From NCBI GenBank assembly GCA_001303705.1, contig LJUI01000004.1, forward strand, positions 1 to 64,000: a stretch of DNA of 64,000 bases. The letters run 5' to 3'. Below are positions 26,622-35,900 of the stretch, piece after piece (the stretch's first letter is position 1; every line of letters begins with the position of its first letter). The DNA comes from a candidate division TA06 bacterium SM23_40 (GTDB lineage: Bacteria > LJUI01 > SM1-40). The notes beneath the pieces were generated by a model. It worked only from the letters and a program-made list of their open reading frames with translations. It was not told where the DNA came from and ran no database searches. Position numbers and translations under genes: made by a program.

Positions 26622-29600
26622 ATGCGTGAGGTGGCCGATAGTGAATGGCTGGGCGATCGGTATGAAGTCCTCGGGCGGATTGGTTCCGGCGGCACGGGTG
26701 TGGTCTATCGGGCTCGGGACTGCCGGGAGGAGCGCGAGGTCGCCATCAAGGTCTTCTCCACCGCTTTGTCGCCCGCCAGAGCTACTGCGCTCCTGAGGGA
26801 AGAATTCGAGACGCTCTGTCGTCTTTCCCATCCGAACATCGTGCGGATGTTCGCTCTCGGCGAGGACAGGAGAGGTCCCTTCTTGGTGGTGGAGCTTGTC
26901 CCCGGAGATGATCTCTCGCAGCACATGAAGGCGGGGCTCAACTGGGCTTCCGCGCCGGAGAGGGTCGCGGAGATCGCCGGGCAGATCTGTGGGGCTCTGG
27001 ACTACATACACTCCCGCGATGTCGCCCACCTTGACCTCAAACCCTCGAATGTCCTCCTCGATCGGTCTGGTACGGTGCGAGTCACTGACTTCGGGCTCGC
27101 AGTGAGAGTCAGCGAACTCGCCGGCGCAGGCCCCCGCGCGCAGGTATCAGGTACCCTTGAATATATAGCTCCGGAACAGCTCCTGGGCCGGCCGCCCGAC
27201 TTCCGGAGCGATTTCTTCAGTCTCGGGCTTCTCCTGTACGAACTCGTGACAGGCCAGCTTCCCTTCGCTCCCGAGCCGGCCGGGGTGGTCATGGCCGAGA
27301 ACCCCGGGGCACATCCGGCACGCCCTCATCGGCTCGTCTCCAACCTGCCTCCCGCGCTCGAAACAGTAATGCTCCGTCTGCTGAGACGGGAGCCGGAGGA
27401 CCGTGTGCAGAGCGCGCTCGAGGTTCTCGACATACTCCGGAGGACAGCACCTATGAAGGCTCCGCCGGCCGGGGCGCCGGAGGCGCTGCAGGCGCGGGGG
27501 CTGGTTGCGGGAGCATTGGTCGGCCGGGAGGAGGAGGTACGGGTACTCGATCGATGTCTCGCCGATGCGGTGCGGGGAATGGGACAGGCAGTACAGATCA
27601 GCGGCCTCCCCGGGGTCGGGAAGACGAGGCTTGTGAGGGAACTCGTTGGCCTTGCCGGAACAAGAGGGATGGGCAGGTTCGAGATCAGATGCCATGAGGC
27701 GGGCTCTCCTCCCCTGGAGCCAGTCGCTGAACTCATCCGCCGGATGCTGGGCTGGCTTGAGCAGAGCTCCCGGGAGACTGTCTCCCGTCATCTCGGTGAA
27801 CAGAAGGGATTATTGCTCTCTCTCGTTCCGGAATTCATCGATCGCGAGTACATGGCAGGCGAATCTGTCGCCGGGCGTCTGGCAGGCGCAGCGGAGCAGC
27901 AGGCACTGTTCGACGCAGTGATCGGATTCCTCGTCAGCACTTCTCAGGAGTGCCCTCTGCTCTTGGTCTTTGAAGACCTCCGGTGGGCGGATTCTGCCAC
28001 GCGCCAGTTCCTGCGGCGTCTCGCTGATGCGATCTCCGACGCACATATCCTGGCTGTGGTGACTATCCGTTCGGGCGAGACTCCGGAGGCCGGCGAGGGA
28101 CGGTTGCCCCCATCGATACTCCATCTGGAGCTGACTCCTCTCGCCCCGGAACAGTCGAAGGCGCTGGTGGGATCGCTCCTTGCGTCCGGTCAGGTCCCCC
28201 GAGTGCTTGGTGAATGGATTGATGAGAAGGAGCCGGGGAATCCTCTCTATCTCCAGGAGGTGGTGCGCTCCCTGGCCGAGGAGGGACGGCTCCAGCGTCG
28301 GCGGTCTCGATGGCTGTACGTCGGAGAACCGGCACATCTAGATGCGGTGCCTGATGGAGCGGCCGAGGTTATCGGACTCCGCTCGCTCCGTCTGAGAAGA
28401 GAGGCGAGGGAAGTGCTTGACTGGGCGGCAGTGGCGGGGGAGGAGTTCAGGCGCGAAATTATCGAAGGGGTCTGTTCGGGAGGCCGGGCCGGCCTCTCGG
28501 AGGCGCTCGAGGAGCTTGAGGATCGTCAATTGATTCAGGAGGAGTACGGATCCGGCGGGCGGCGGTACCTCTTTTCGCACAGCCTGGTGCGCGAAGTCAC
28601 CTATGATCAGATCCCGGTGAGGCGGAGGCGTCGCCTCCACGTGGCGATGGGCGACGCGCTCGAGCGCCAGGCAGGCGGTGAGGTCGAGCCGGAGGCAGAT
28701 AGACTGGCCTATCACTTCTACCTCGGCCAGAACTGGCACAAGGCTGCCACCTATGCCGAGGCCGCGGCCGCGCGTGCAACCTCTCTCTACTGTCTCGATG
28801 ACGGCCTGCGATATCTCGACTGGTCTCTCGATGCCCTCGGCCGCCTGGGCGAGACGGACGAGACATTGGAAGGAAAAGCTCGAAACTGGCGGTTGAAGGG
28901 CGAACTGCTGCGGCGCTCAGGCGATTTCAGGGCGGCTGCCGGGGCACACGAGGAAGGCCTCAACTGGGCGCGCAGGGCTGAATCGGACGAGGAGATCACC
29001 CGGAACCTTAACAATTTCGGCCTGTGCCAGTGGCACCTCGGTGCGTTCTCTGATGCCCTTGCTGCGTTTACGGAAGCGACTGTCGTTGCCGAGCGGCTCG
29101 GCGAACGAGAGTTGCAGGGGCAGTTGCTGAACAGCATCGGGCTCGTCCATTGGTCCCTCTCGGAGTTCGAGCAGGCGCTCGCGCACTTCCAGCGGGCGCT
29201 CGATCTCGCGCTCGCGATACAGGATTCAAGGGGCCAGGGGATCCTGTTGGCGAATATGGGCCTTGTTTGTGCAGCCCTCGGTCGATACGAGGAGGCCATC
29301 GACCTCACGCTCAAGGGGCTTGAGATATGGAAGGCGAGGGGCGACCGTCAGGAAGAGGCGATCGCGCTCGGGAATCTTGCGACGTTTTATGTGCGGCTCG
29401 CCCGATATGATGAGGCGAGAGAGGCGACACTCTCGGCACTCGAGACCAGGAGGGAGATCGGCGATCGGTGGGGCGAGGCAGTGAGCATAGCGAACCTGGG
29501 ACAGATTCTATATCATCTCGGCCGCCCCGAGGAGGCGGCGAGCCATCTGAGGAGGGCGGTCGCAGGCCTGCGCGATCTGGGCGATAAGAGGAGCGAGGCC

Positions 29601-30224
29601 GGCAATCTCATCAATCTTGCGAACGCCCTGATTGAGATGGGTGAGAGAGCGAAGGCGAAAGAGTGCGTTGACCAGGCCATGGCAGCTGCCGCCCAACTCG
29701 AGGACCGGTCGGCTCAGGCATTTGCGCACGCTACCGCGGGCCGATGGCACCGGCTCGCGGGGGAGATCGATAAGGCGGTCGCGGAACACCGCGCTCTCCT
29801 CGGGCTGGCGGGCGAGATCGGCGAGCCGTCGATCGAGGTCGAGGGCCGGCTGGAGCTGGCGAAGGATTTCGCTGCTCAGGGCGATCTCGAGGCGTCGAGG
29901 AAGGAGGCGGAGGCGGCCGCCCGCGCGGCGCGCTCCATGGGGATGGCTCATGAGCTGTGGCAGGCCCTGGCGCTGTTGGCGCGGGTGAGGCGGGAGACGC
30001 GTGAGGAGGTAGAGGCGGTTGACGTCTTTCTGGATGCGCTGATGGTGCTCGATCGAATCCTGGGCGGCCTGCACGAGGCGCGGGATCGGGCGAGCTACGC
30101 CGGATGGACCGGCGTCCGGGGGGTGCTCGACGAGGCAAAGGAGATCGGGACCACGGTCCGCTCCTCGCGCGCTCGGGAGCTCGTGCATGCTGCAGAGCGC
30201 CTGCTCTCGGTGATCCAGGCATGA
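26622..30224 (+). CDS. PknK-like Ser/Thr protein kinase fused to AAA ATPase and TPR repeats
   Basis: 1200 residues. The kinase domain (about 14-275) has a Gly-rich loop GSGGTGVVY, catalytic-pair Lys43 in VAIKV, catalytic loop HLDLKPSN (His136, Asp138, Asn143; Arg of HRD replaced by Leu) and Asp156 of DFG. An AAA_16/STAND-type ATPase follows (about 300-640) with Walker A GLPGVGKT (Lys334) and a FEDLRWAD Walker B. From about 690 to 1120 there are many tetratricopeptide repeats (FNNFGLCQWHLGAF-like and LANMGLVCAALGRYEEAI). The layout resembles PknK regulators. It follows the sigma-54 activator, suggesting one signalling unit. Confidence 0.94.
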   Translation: MREVADSEWLGDRYEVLGRIGSGGTGVVYRARDCREEREVAIKVFSTALSPARATALLREEFETLCRLSHPNIVRMFALGEDRRGPFLVVELVPGDDLSQHMKAGLNWASAPERVAEIAGQICGALDYIHSRDVAHLDLKPSNVLLDRSGTVRVTDFGLAVRVSELAGAGPRAQVSGTLEYIAPEQLLGRPPDFRSDFFSLGLLLYELVTGQLPFAPEPAGVVMAENPGAHPARPHRLVSNLPPALETVMLRLLRREPEDRVQSALEVLDILRRTAPMKAPPAGAPEALQARGLVAGALVGREEEVRVLDRCLADAVRGMGQAVQISGLPGVGKTRLVRELVGLAGTRGMGRFEIRCHEAGSPPLEPVAELIRRMLGWLEQSSRETVSRHLGEQKGLLLSLVPEFIDREYMAGESVAGRLAGAAEQQALFDAVIGFLVSTSQECPLLLVFEDLRWADSATRQFLRRLADAISDAHILAVVTIRSGETPEAGEGRLPPSILHLELTPLAPEQSKALVGSLLASGQVPRVLGEWIDEKEPGNPLYLQEVVRSLAEEGRLQRRRSRWLYVGEPAHLDAVPDGAAEVIGLRSLRLRREAREVLDWAAVAGEEFRREIIEGVCSGGRAGLSEALEELEDRQLIQEEYGSGGRRYLFSHSLVREVTYDQIPVRRRRRLHVAMGDALERQAGGEVEPEADRLAYHFYLGQNWHKAATYAEAAAARATSLYCLDDGLRYLDWSLDALGRLGETDETLEGKARNWRLKGELLRRSGDFRAAAGAHEEGLNWARRAESDEEITRNLNNFGLCQWHLGAFSDALAAFTEATVVAERLGERELQGQLLNSIGLVHWSLSEFEQALAHFQRALDLALAIQDSRGQGILLANMGLVCAALGRYEEAIDLTLKGLEIWKARGDRQEEAIALGNLATFYVRLARYDEAREATLSALETRREIGDRWGEAVSIANLGQILYHLGRPEEAASHLRRAVAGLRDLGDKRSEAGNLINLANALIEMGERAKAKECVDQAMAAAAQLEDRSAQAFAHATAGRWHRLAGEIDKAVAEHRALLGLAGEIGEPSIEVEGRLELAKDFAAQGDLEASRKEAEAAARAARSMGMAHELWQALALLARVRRETREEVEAVDVFLDALMVLDRILGGLHEARDRASYAGWTGVRGVLDEAKEIGTTVRSSRARELVHAAERLLSVIQA

Positions 30225-30311
30225 GGCCGCCTCATCACGAGTTATCGTTCTGATAGTACAACATGATGTGATGAAACGGGCAGAAGGAGCGGCGTAAAGG
30301 GAGGGTTTTGC

Positions 30312-30340
30312 TTGACTTTTCCGGGCACCTGTAATAGGTT
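30312..30340 (+). promoter_or_regulatory. sigma-70-type promoter for the glycan locus, first half
   Basis: TTGACT (30312-30317) and TAGGTT (30335-30340) are separated by 17 bases and preceded by GGGTTTTG. Both hexamers are identical to those of the promoter at 35721. The leader contains a G+C-rich hairpin (GGGAGCCC with GGGCTTCC, about 30367-30385) followed by TTTTC, which might attenuate transcription. Confidence 0.75.
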
Positions 30341-30448
30341 TTGCAAGGGAACGCCTCAAGAGTTCCGGGAGCCCCGTGGGCTTCCTTTTCACTATCTGCT
30401 GTGGCAGATCTTGTGTTGAGTCGAGGCGGGAGTAACGAGGAGGCGTCT

Positions 30449-31402
30449 ATGCGAGTCCTGGTCACGGGAATCACCGGTTTTGCCGGCAGCCACCTGGTGG
30501 ATTATCTATTGACTCTGCCCGATGTACAGGTCTTCGGGATCAAGCGCTGGCGCAGTCGCACAGAAAATATCAAGCACTTCGAGCAGAAAATCGCAATCTA
30601 CGAATGTGATCTGAGGGATGCATCTTCGGTGCGCGATATGATCGAGGTGGTGCTGCCGGATCGCATCTTCCATCTCGCGGCACAGAGCTTCGTGCCGACC
30701 TCGTGGAGCGCTCCCACAGAGTCGCTTGTGACCAACGTGATCGGCCAGCTCAACATTTTCGAGGCTGTGCGCCGCATCGGACTGGAGCCCCGCATCCAGC
30801 TAGCGTGTTCCAGCGAGGAGTATGGGCTTGTCAGTGAGGATGAGATACCTATCAAGGAGACGAACGCGCTGCGTCCCCTCAGCCCCTACGGGGTAAGCAA
30901 GATCGGCCAGGACATGCTGGGGTACCAGTATGCGAGGAGCTACGGGATGTTCATCGTGAGGACGAGAGGGTTCAATCATACTGGGTGTCGGCGTGGTCCT
31001 GTCTTTGTCTGCTCGGATTTCGCCAAACAGGTCGCTGAGATCGAGAAAGGCAGACGGGATCCCGTGATATGGGTCGGGAATCTCGATGCGATCCGTGACT
31101 TTACGGATGTCCGGGACATAGTGCGGGGCTACTGGCTCGCACTCGAGCATTGCGATCCTGGAGATGTGTACAACATCTGTTCCGGTGTGGGACGCAAGAT
31201 CCGCGATGTGCTCGACATGCTGATCGGGATGACGTCGAAGTCAGTGGAAGTGAAGGTTGACGAGTGCAGGCTTCGGCCCTCAGATGTGCCCGTTCTGATC
31301 GGAGATAACACCAAATTCAGAGAGAAGACTGGCTGGGAGTTGACGATACCGTTCGAGATCACGCTGAAGGAGATTTACGAGTACTGGCTCGAGCGTGTGT
31401 GA
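30449..31402 (+). CDS. NAD(P)-dependent sugar-nucleotide epimerase/dehydratase, GDP-mannose 4,6-dehydratase-like
   Basis: 317 residues from ATG 30449 (CGAGGAGGCGTCT upstream). It is an extended short-chain dehydrogenase: Rossmann motif GITGFAGSH, HLAAQSFVPTSW, the SSEEYG catalytic strand, Tyr-x-x-x-Lys as YGVSK, and RGFNHTG. These are hallmarks of GDP-mannose 4,6-dehydratase and its relatives, which convert GDP-mannose to the 4-keto-6-deoxy sugar. The next gene is a paralogue with RMD-like features, so the pair could make GDP-rhamnose or a related deoxysugar. It heads the glycan locus. Confidence 0.88.
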   Translation: MRVLVTGITGFAGSHLVDYLLTLPDVQVFGIKRWRSRTENIKHFEQKIAIYECDLRDASSVRDMIEVVLPDRIFHLAAQSFVPTSWSAPTESLVTNVIGQLNIFEAVRRIGLEPRIQLACSSEEYGLVSEDEIPIKETNALRPLSPYGVSKIGQDMLGYQYARSYGMFIVRTRGFNHTGCRRGPVFVCSDFAKQVAEIEKGRRDPVIWVGNLDAIRDFTDVRDIVRGYWLALEHCDPGDVYNICSGVGRKIRDVLDMLIGMTSKSVEVKVDECRLRPSDVPVLIGDNTKFREKTGWELTIPFEITLKEIYEYWLERV

Positions 31403-31460
31403 TGAAAGACCGCGCCGTCTGGACGCTGTGATGACGTGGGGCGGCTGCCGAGCGAGGACA

Positions 31461-32420
31461 ATGGTTCAAGTACTGGTCACAGGAGCCGAGGGATTCGTCG
31501 GCGGACATCTTGTACCTCTGCTGCTAGCGCGTGAGAGGCGAGTGAGCGGCACCGCGCTGGACGAGAGGGATGTGGAGAGGATCGAGCGTTTCGATGGGGC
31601 TCGGGGCGTGGCCTGCGATATCACCGAGAGGGAGGGGATCGCCGGCCTCGTAGAGCGCCTCCTTCCCCGGGAGATCTACCATCTGGCGGCGCAGAGTTCG
31701 TCGGCGTTCTCTTTCTCCGACCCGTATGGCACGATTGCGGACAATGTGATCGGATGTCTGAACGTGCTCGATGCCGCCAGGCAGGCTGCCCAGACTGCGC
31801 GCGTCCTTATCGTCAGTACGGGAGAGATCTACGGCGTCGGGTCAGAGAACCCGCTTACTGAAGAGGCGCCTGTCGGCCCGATGACTCCTTACGCGGCGTC
31901 GAAGGTGTCGATGGAGCTCGTTGCTCGTCAGTACTGGAAAAGCCTGGGGCTTCCGGTGGTGATCGTCCGCCCCTTTAACCATACAGGGCCTGGTCAAAGT
32001 CCTCGGTTCGCCCTCTCGAGCTTTGCCAAACAGGTCGCCGAGGCGGAACTAGGGCTGAGCTCACCACTGATAGAGGTAGGGAATCTGGACGTACGTCGTG
32101 ACTTCCTCGATGTGAGAGATGTCGTGCGGGGTTACTTGCTCGCTCTCACCGAGGGTGCTCCTGGCGAGATCTACAACATCTCCTCTGGCATTGCGTCATC
32201 GCTTCGCGATGTTCTCGATCTGCTCCTGGAATCGGCGAATGTCTCGATCAAGGTCGAGATCGGCAACGATCGTCTGAGAAAGGTCGACATACCCGTGCTG
32301 TGCGGCGACAGCTCGAAATTCAGAGCTCGCACGGGTTGGAGTCCTCGCTACGAACTCAGGCAGACGCTGCACGATCTTCTGGACTACTGGCGTCATGAGC
32401 TTCAAGATTCTGGTCGTTAA
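31461..32420 (+). CDS. NAD(P)-dependent sugar-nucleotide reductase/epimerase, GDP-6-deoxy-mannose reductase-like
   Basis: 319 residues from ATG 31461 (MVQVLVTGAEGFVGGHL), preceded by GCGAGGACA. It has the extended-SDR cofactor motif GAEGFVG, HLAAQSSSAFS, the strand ending STGEIYG, catalytic YAASK and RPFNHTGPGQ. The last is typical of GDP-4-keto-6-deoxy-D-mannose reductase (RMD) and GMD-related enzymes. It resembles the preceding protein through VGNLD-RDF-DVRD-VRGY, showing that the two are paralogues. It overlaps the next glycosyltransferase gene by 26 bases. Confidence 0.87.
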   Translation: MVQVLVTGAEGFVGGHLVPLLLARERRVSGTALDERDVERIERFDGARGVACDITEREGIAGLVERLLPREIYHLAAQSSSAFSFSDPYGTIADNVIGCLNVLDAARQAAQTARVLIVSTGEIYGVGSENPLTEEAPVGPMTPYAASKVSMELVARQYWKSLGLPVVIVRPFNHTGPGQSPRFALSSFAKQVAEAELGLSSPLIEVGNLDVRRDFLDVRDVVRGYLLALTEGAPGEIYNISSGIASSLRDVLDLLLESANVSIKVEIGNDRLRKVDIPVLCGDSSKFRARTGWSPRYELRQTLHDLLDYWRHELQDSGR

Positions 32421-33558
32421 CTGGCAGGACAGAACGAACCCGCTGGCAGGTGGGGCGGAAATACATCTGCACGAGATCTTCGGGCGCCTGGCGATGCAGG
32501 GTGATGAGGTCTGGCTTCTCTGTTCCTCCTATCCCGGCGCAGCTCCGGTCGAGTATGTCGACGGTATTCGTGTGGTGAGAAGGGGAGGACGGTTCACGTT
32601 CAATATCAGCGCCTTTCTCGCATATTATCGGGAGTTGGCGCACGAACAATTCGACGTTGTCGTCGAAGATATGAACAAGATTCCGTTCTACACTCCTCTC
32701 TATGTGCATGGTCCGGTCCTCGCGATGGTACCGCATCTATTCGGAACGACAGTCTTCCAGGAGGCGATCGTTCCTCTGGCGGTCTATGTCTATCTCTGGG
32801 AGCTGCCGATTCCGCTGATCTATCGCCGCGTGAGGTTTGAGGTCATTTCCGAGAGCACCAAGGAGGATCTCGTTGCCCGCGGGATTCGGTCCGATCTGAT
32901 CCATGTCGTTCACTGCGGGATCGATCGCATGGTTTATCATCCCGGGGGTTCAAGAGACGAAGATCCGCTTATCGTCTATCTGGGCAGGTTCAAGAAGTAC
33001 AAGCGCGTAGACCTCCTGCTCAGCGCCATGGTGAAGGTGAAGGAGCGAGTGCCACGCGTGAAGCTTCTCCTGGTCGGCGGTGGAGACCATCTGGGTGCGC
33101 TGAGGGAGCTTGTGGAGCGGCTCGGACTCTCTGACACTGCGTCGTTCACCGGGCACGTGGACGAACAGGAAAAGGTGGGCCATCTCCGTCGCGCACACCT
33201 CGTGGTCAACACCTCTCCGAAGGAGGGCTGGGGGCTTACCGGCGTCGAGGCGAATGCCTGCGGTACACCTGTGGTTGCATCCGACTCGCCCGGTCTGCGC
33301 GACTCGATCGCCGATGGCAAGAGCGGCCTCCTCGTGCCTCACGGCGACGTGGGTGCGCTCGTCGAGGCCATAGTCCGCATGCTCACAGATGAAGAACTCA
33401 ACTGGAGACTGTCGCGGGGAGCGGTCGATTGGGCAGCCAGGTTCAGCTGGGATGCTGCAGCGGAGAGGACCAGACAGCTAATCGAAGAGGTCGTAGGTAG
33501 CGAGAGAGGTTCGGGTCCTCGGGGCCCGGCCGGCAAAACGCCAGGAGCGAGTGTGTGA
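32395..33558 (+). CDS. Glycosyltransferase family 4 (GT-B fold)
   Basis: 387 residues. The N-terminal half opens with NWQDRTNPLAGGAEIHLHEI, a nucleotide-sugar acceptor-side glycine loop. The C-terminal half has the donor-binding features VYLGRFKKYKRVDLLLSAM, LLLVGGG, and the E-x7-E region SPKEGWGLTGVEANACGTPVVAS. Such retaining enzymes add a sugar from a nucleotide donor to a lipid-linked or growing glycan. Donor and acceptor cannot be told. The gene overlaps the preceding reductase gene and shares a GTGA stop/start with the next. Confidence 0.92.
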   Translation: MSFKILVVNWQDRTNPLAGGAEIHLHEIFGRLAMQGDEVWLLCSSYPGAAPVEYVDGIRVVRRGGRFTFNISAFLAYYRELAHEQFDVVVEDMNKIPFYTPLYVHGPVLAMVPHLFGTTVFQEAIVPLAVYVYLWELPIPLIYRRVRFEVISESTKEDLVARGIRSDLIHVVHCGIDRMVYHPGGSRDEDPLIVYLGRFKKYKRVDLLLSAMVKVKERVPRVKLLLVGGGDHLGALRELVERLGLSDTASFTGHVDEQEKVGHLRRAHLVVNTSPKEGWGLTGVEANACGTPVVASDSPGLRDSIADGKSGLLVPHGDVGALVEAIVRMLTDEELNWRLSRGAVDWAARFSWDAAAERTRQLIEEVVGSERGSGPRGPAGKTPGASV

Positions 33559-34532
33559 GAAAATGGCTCTGGCTCTTCGTCAGGCTCATCGTCAGTGCGG
33601 GTCTGCTCGCCTTTCTGCTGAGCCGTATTGATCTCGCTCGGCTCGTCGAGCTCGTGCGCGGGGCCGATGTCCGCTTTCTTGCCTTACCGTTTATATCGCT
33701 CGTTGGGTTCATCATCATCGCTGCTTTTCGCTGGCGGATACTCCTCCGCTCCCTGGAGAAGCGTGTCGTGATGAGGCGGCTCGTCGCGTACTATTTTGTC
33801 GGCCTCTTCTTCAACAATTTCTTCCCCACCACAGTGGGAGGAGACGCACTGCGGGGGTACTATCTCTCTCGCGAGGGTTCGGCCAAATCCGAGGCGTTCG
33901 CGTCAGTCTTTGTGGAGCGGCTTTCCGGCATTGCCGCGCTGCTGATTCTTGCTCTGGTCGCCTCGGCTCTGATCTATGCGAGCATGGGAGATAGAACGAT
34001 CATCCTCTGGGTTTCCCTGGGGTTCGCCATCGCTGGAACGCTGACGCTCCTTCTCTTCAGCGTGTCTGTGGGGGCGGCTATTGAGCGCGGTCTAGCCCGG
34101 GTCACTATTTTCGGATCGGGAGCCAAGCTGACGAGGTTTCTCCGGGCATTGCGGTTCTATCGCGGCCAGAAGAGGGCGGTCGTTGCTGCAGTCGTCATCT
34201 CCTGCATCATTCAGTCGATCCACATCTACGCCAACTATCTCGTGGGGAGGGCCCTGGGTCTGGAGGTCCCACCACAGTACTACTTCCTATTCGTGCCCAT
34301 CATCACCGTAGCGGCCATGTTGCCGCTAACGATAAATGGGGTGGGTATCAGAGAAAACGCGTTTGTCTTGCTCTTCGGCCGCGTCGGGATGGGGGCGGCC
34401 GAGGCGACGTCAGTGTCGTTGCTCATATTCGGAACGTGGGTCGTCGTGAGCCTCATTGGCGGCGTGATCTTCCTTTTCGGCCCAGCGACCTGGAGGGTTG
34501 CTCCCGAACCCGGGACACCCCAGCGGCCGTAG
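33555..34532 (+). CDS. LPG-synthase/AglD-type transmembrane protein (UPF0104), copy 1
   Basis: 325 residues with about seven or eight hydrophobic helices. It matches the membrane part of the lysylphosphatidylglycerol synthetase/AglD family, with the signatures NNFFPTTVGGDALRGYYLSREG and LPLTINGVGIRENAFVLLFGRVG. No catalytic domain is attached. Members in glycan loci are thought to help transport or present lipid-linked sugars, but this is not established. It starts at a GTG overlapping the stop of the GT4 gene (GTGA), and a GT2 gene follows 21 bases later. Confidence 0.88.
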   Translation: MRKWLWLFVRLIVSAGLLAFLLSRIDLARLVELVRGADVRFLALPFISLVGFIIIAAFRWRILLRSLEKRVVMRRLVAYYFVGLFFNNFFPTTVGGDALRGYYLSREGSAKSEAFASVFVERLSGIAALLILALVASALIYASMGDRTIILWVSLGFAIAGTLTLLLFSVSVGAAIERGLARVTIFGSGAKLTRFLRALRFYRGQKRAVVAAVVISCIIQSIHIYANYLVGRALGLEVPPQYYFLFVPIITVAAMLPLTINGVGIRENAFVLLFGRVGMGAAEATSVSLLIFGTWVVVSLIGGVIFLFGPATWRVAPEPGTPQRP

Positions 34533-34553
34533 GAGCGATCGGAGAGGGCAGTC

Positions 34554-35510
34554 GTGTCCGCAAGGGGAAATCGGGCGATGGAACAGAATGTCGATCGGGT
34601 ATCGATAATAGTGCCGGCGCTCAATGAAGAGGAGAATGTGCCGGTCGTGGTACAGCGGATCTCCGAGATGATCGAGGAGAGTGGCCTCGACTGTGAGGCG
34701 ATTTTGGTCGATGACGGCAGCACCGATGGCACGTATCAGGCTGGATTGCAGGCGCGGGAGCGTTATCCCTTCCTCAAGGTGGTCCGTCATCGGCGGAACC
34801 GCGGTAAGACTGCCGCCCTTCTCACCGGGGCGGAGGAGGGTACAGGCGGGGTGCTCGTGCTGCTTGACGCCGATATGCAGTTCGATCCGGCAGAGGTGCC
34901 GAAGCTCGTAGCAGGGATCGAACAGGGCGCGGATCTCGTCTCCGGCCGGAAGGTGGGCAAGTACGAGAAACGTTTCGTATCGTGGATATACAATTTCCTA
35001 TGTCGACGGCTGTTTCACGTGACGGTGCACGATCTGAACGCGGTCAAGGCATTCAGGCGAGAGGTTCTTGAGGCCCTCGATCTCAGAAAGGACTGGCATC
35101 GGTACCTGGTGGTACTCGCTGCAGAGAAAGGATTCACGATCGCCGAGGAGGAGGTGCAGCTCTATCCTCGTCTGCACGGCGAGACCAAGTACGGCGGCGT
35201 CGGGCGCATCGCAGTCGGTGTGCTCGATCTGATTGCAGTCAAGTTTCAGCTCTCCTTTATGCGCAAGCCGATGCTTCTGTTCGGCGGAACAGGAGCGTTC
35301 CTGCTCTTCTGCGGGATGATCGTCGGCTTCATCTCGCTGTACCTCCGTTTTGTGATGGAGATGGGCTTCCGGCCTCTGTTGTATCTCGTTATTTTGCTCG
35401 TCACCTCCGGGCTCCTGCTCTTCGCGCTGGGATTTCTGGCTGAGGCGATCGCGAACGTCCAGGAGAGGCTGGAGGGAGTTGAGCGGGCGGCGAAGAAGAG
35501 ACACCTCTAG
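34554..35510 (+). CDS. Glycosyltransferase family 2 with C-terminal membrane helices (DPM1/GtrB-like)
   Basis: 318 residues. The GT-A domain starts IIVPALNEEENVPVVVQRI, then VDDGSTDGT and the metal-binding LLDADMQFDP. Two C-terminal helices follow (MLLFGGTGAFLLFCGMIVGFI and LYLVILLVTSGLLLFALGFL). This is the polyprenyl-phosphate-sugar synthase type, which transfers a sugar from a nucleotide donor to a lipid phosphate carrier. GGAGAGGGCAGTC lies before GTG 34554; ATG 34578 is an alternative start. It closes the first half of the glycan locus. Confidence 0.9.
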   Translation: MSARGNRAMEQNVDRVSIIVPALNEEENVPVVVQRISEMIEESGLDCEAILVDDGSTDGTYQAGLQARERYPFLKVVRHRRNRGKTAALLTGAEEGTGGVLVLLDADMQFDPAEVPKLVAGIEQGADLVSGRKVGKYEKRFVSWIYNFLCRRLFHVTVHDLNAVKAFRREVLEALDLRKDWHRYLVVLAAEKGFTIAEEEVQLYPRLHGETKYGGVGRIAVGVLDLIAVKFQLSFMRKPMLLFGGTGAFLLFCGMIVGFISLYLRFVMEMGFRPLLYLVILLVTSGLLLFALGFLAEAIANVQERLEGVERAAKKRHL

Positions 35511-35900
35511 CCGCCCGGAGCCGCCAGAGACAGTAATCGTGCTCGGAGCGGGCTCCCGCCCCACAGTCTTCCCTAGAGTATGAATCCCCCTTCACAGGCG
35601 GACCGATGCCCGATTCACCAGGGCTGCCCCCTGGCGATGCCCCGATCGACCCGTGGTACGGCCGAGGTCTGGGGAGGAATGAACGACGCCCTATCTACCC
35701 CAGCGGAATGGGTTTTTCCCTTGACTTCCCTAGAGATATGGCATAGGTTGAGGGGCAAGTGTGAGGGTTCAGCGGTCGGTCTCCGTCCGGATTCGGGGTG
35801 GCCCACCCAGAACGGGTGTGTCGAAGGGGGGGTGGTCTATTCAGAGTCCTCTCCGCATCCTGGTCGAGACGACCGTACCGGCTATTTGACGAGGTGATCC
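35511..35900. other. Intergenic region containing the second glycan promoter
   Basis: 390 bases with no convincing gene. It contains the promoter at 35721-35749 and then a leader of about 145 bases with a small GGGTGG/CCACCC inverted repeat. A 105-codon open frame over this stretch has no recognisable features and crosses the promoter. Confidence 0.65.
35721..35749 (+). promoter_or_regulatory. sigma-70-type promoter for the glycan locus, second half
   Basis: TTGACT (35721-35726) and TAGGTT (35744-35749) are separated by 17 bases and preceded by GGGTTTTT. It is identical in both hexamers and spacing to 30312-30340. Confidence 0.75.

Noticed and set aside
30341-30448. ops/JUMPstart-type antitermination element in the glycan leader
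   Set aside because: No GGCGGTAG-like core is present; only a hairpin with a short T-run is seen.
35580-35897. 105-codon open frame upstream of ugd
   Set aside because: It crosses the promoter at 35721 and has no ribosome-binding site or family features.
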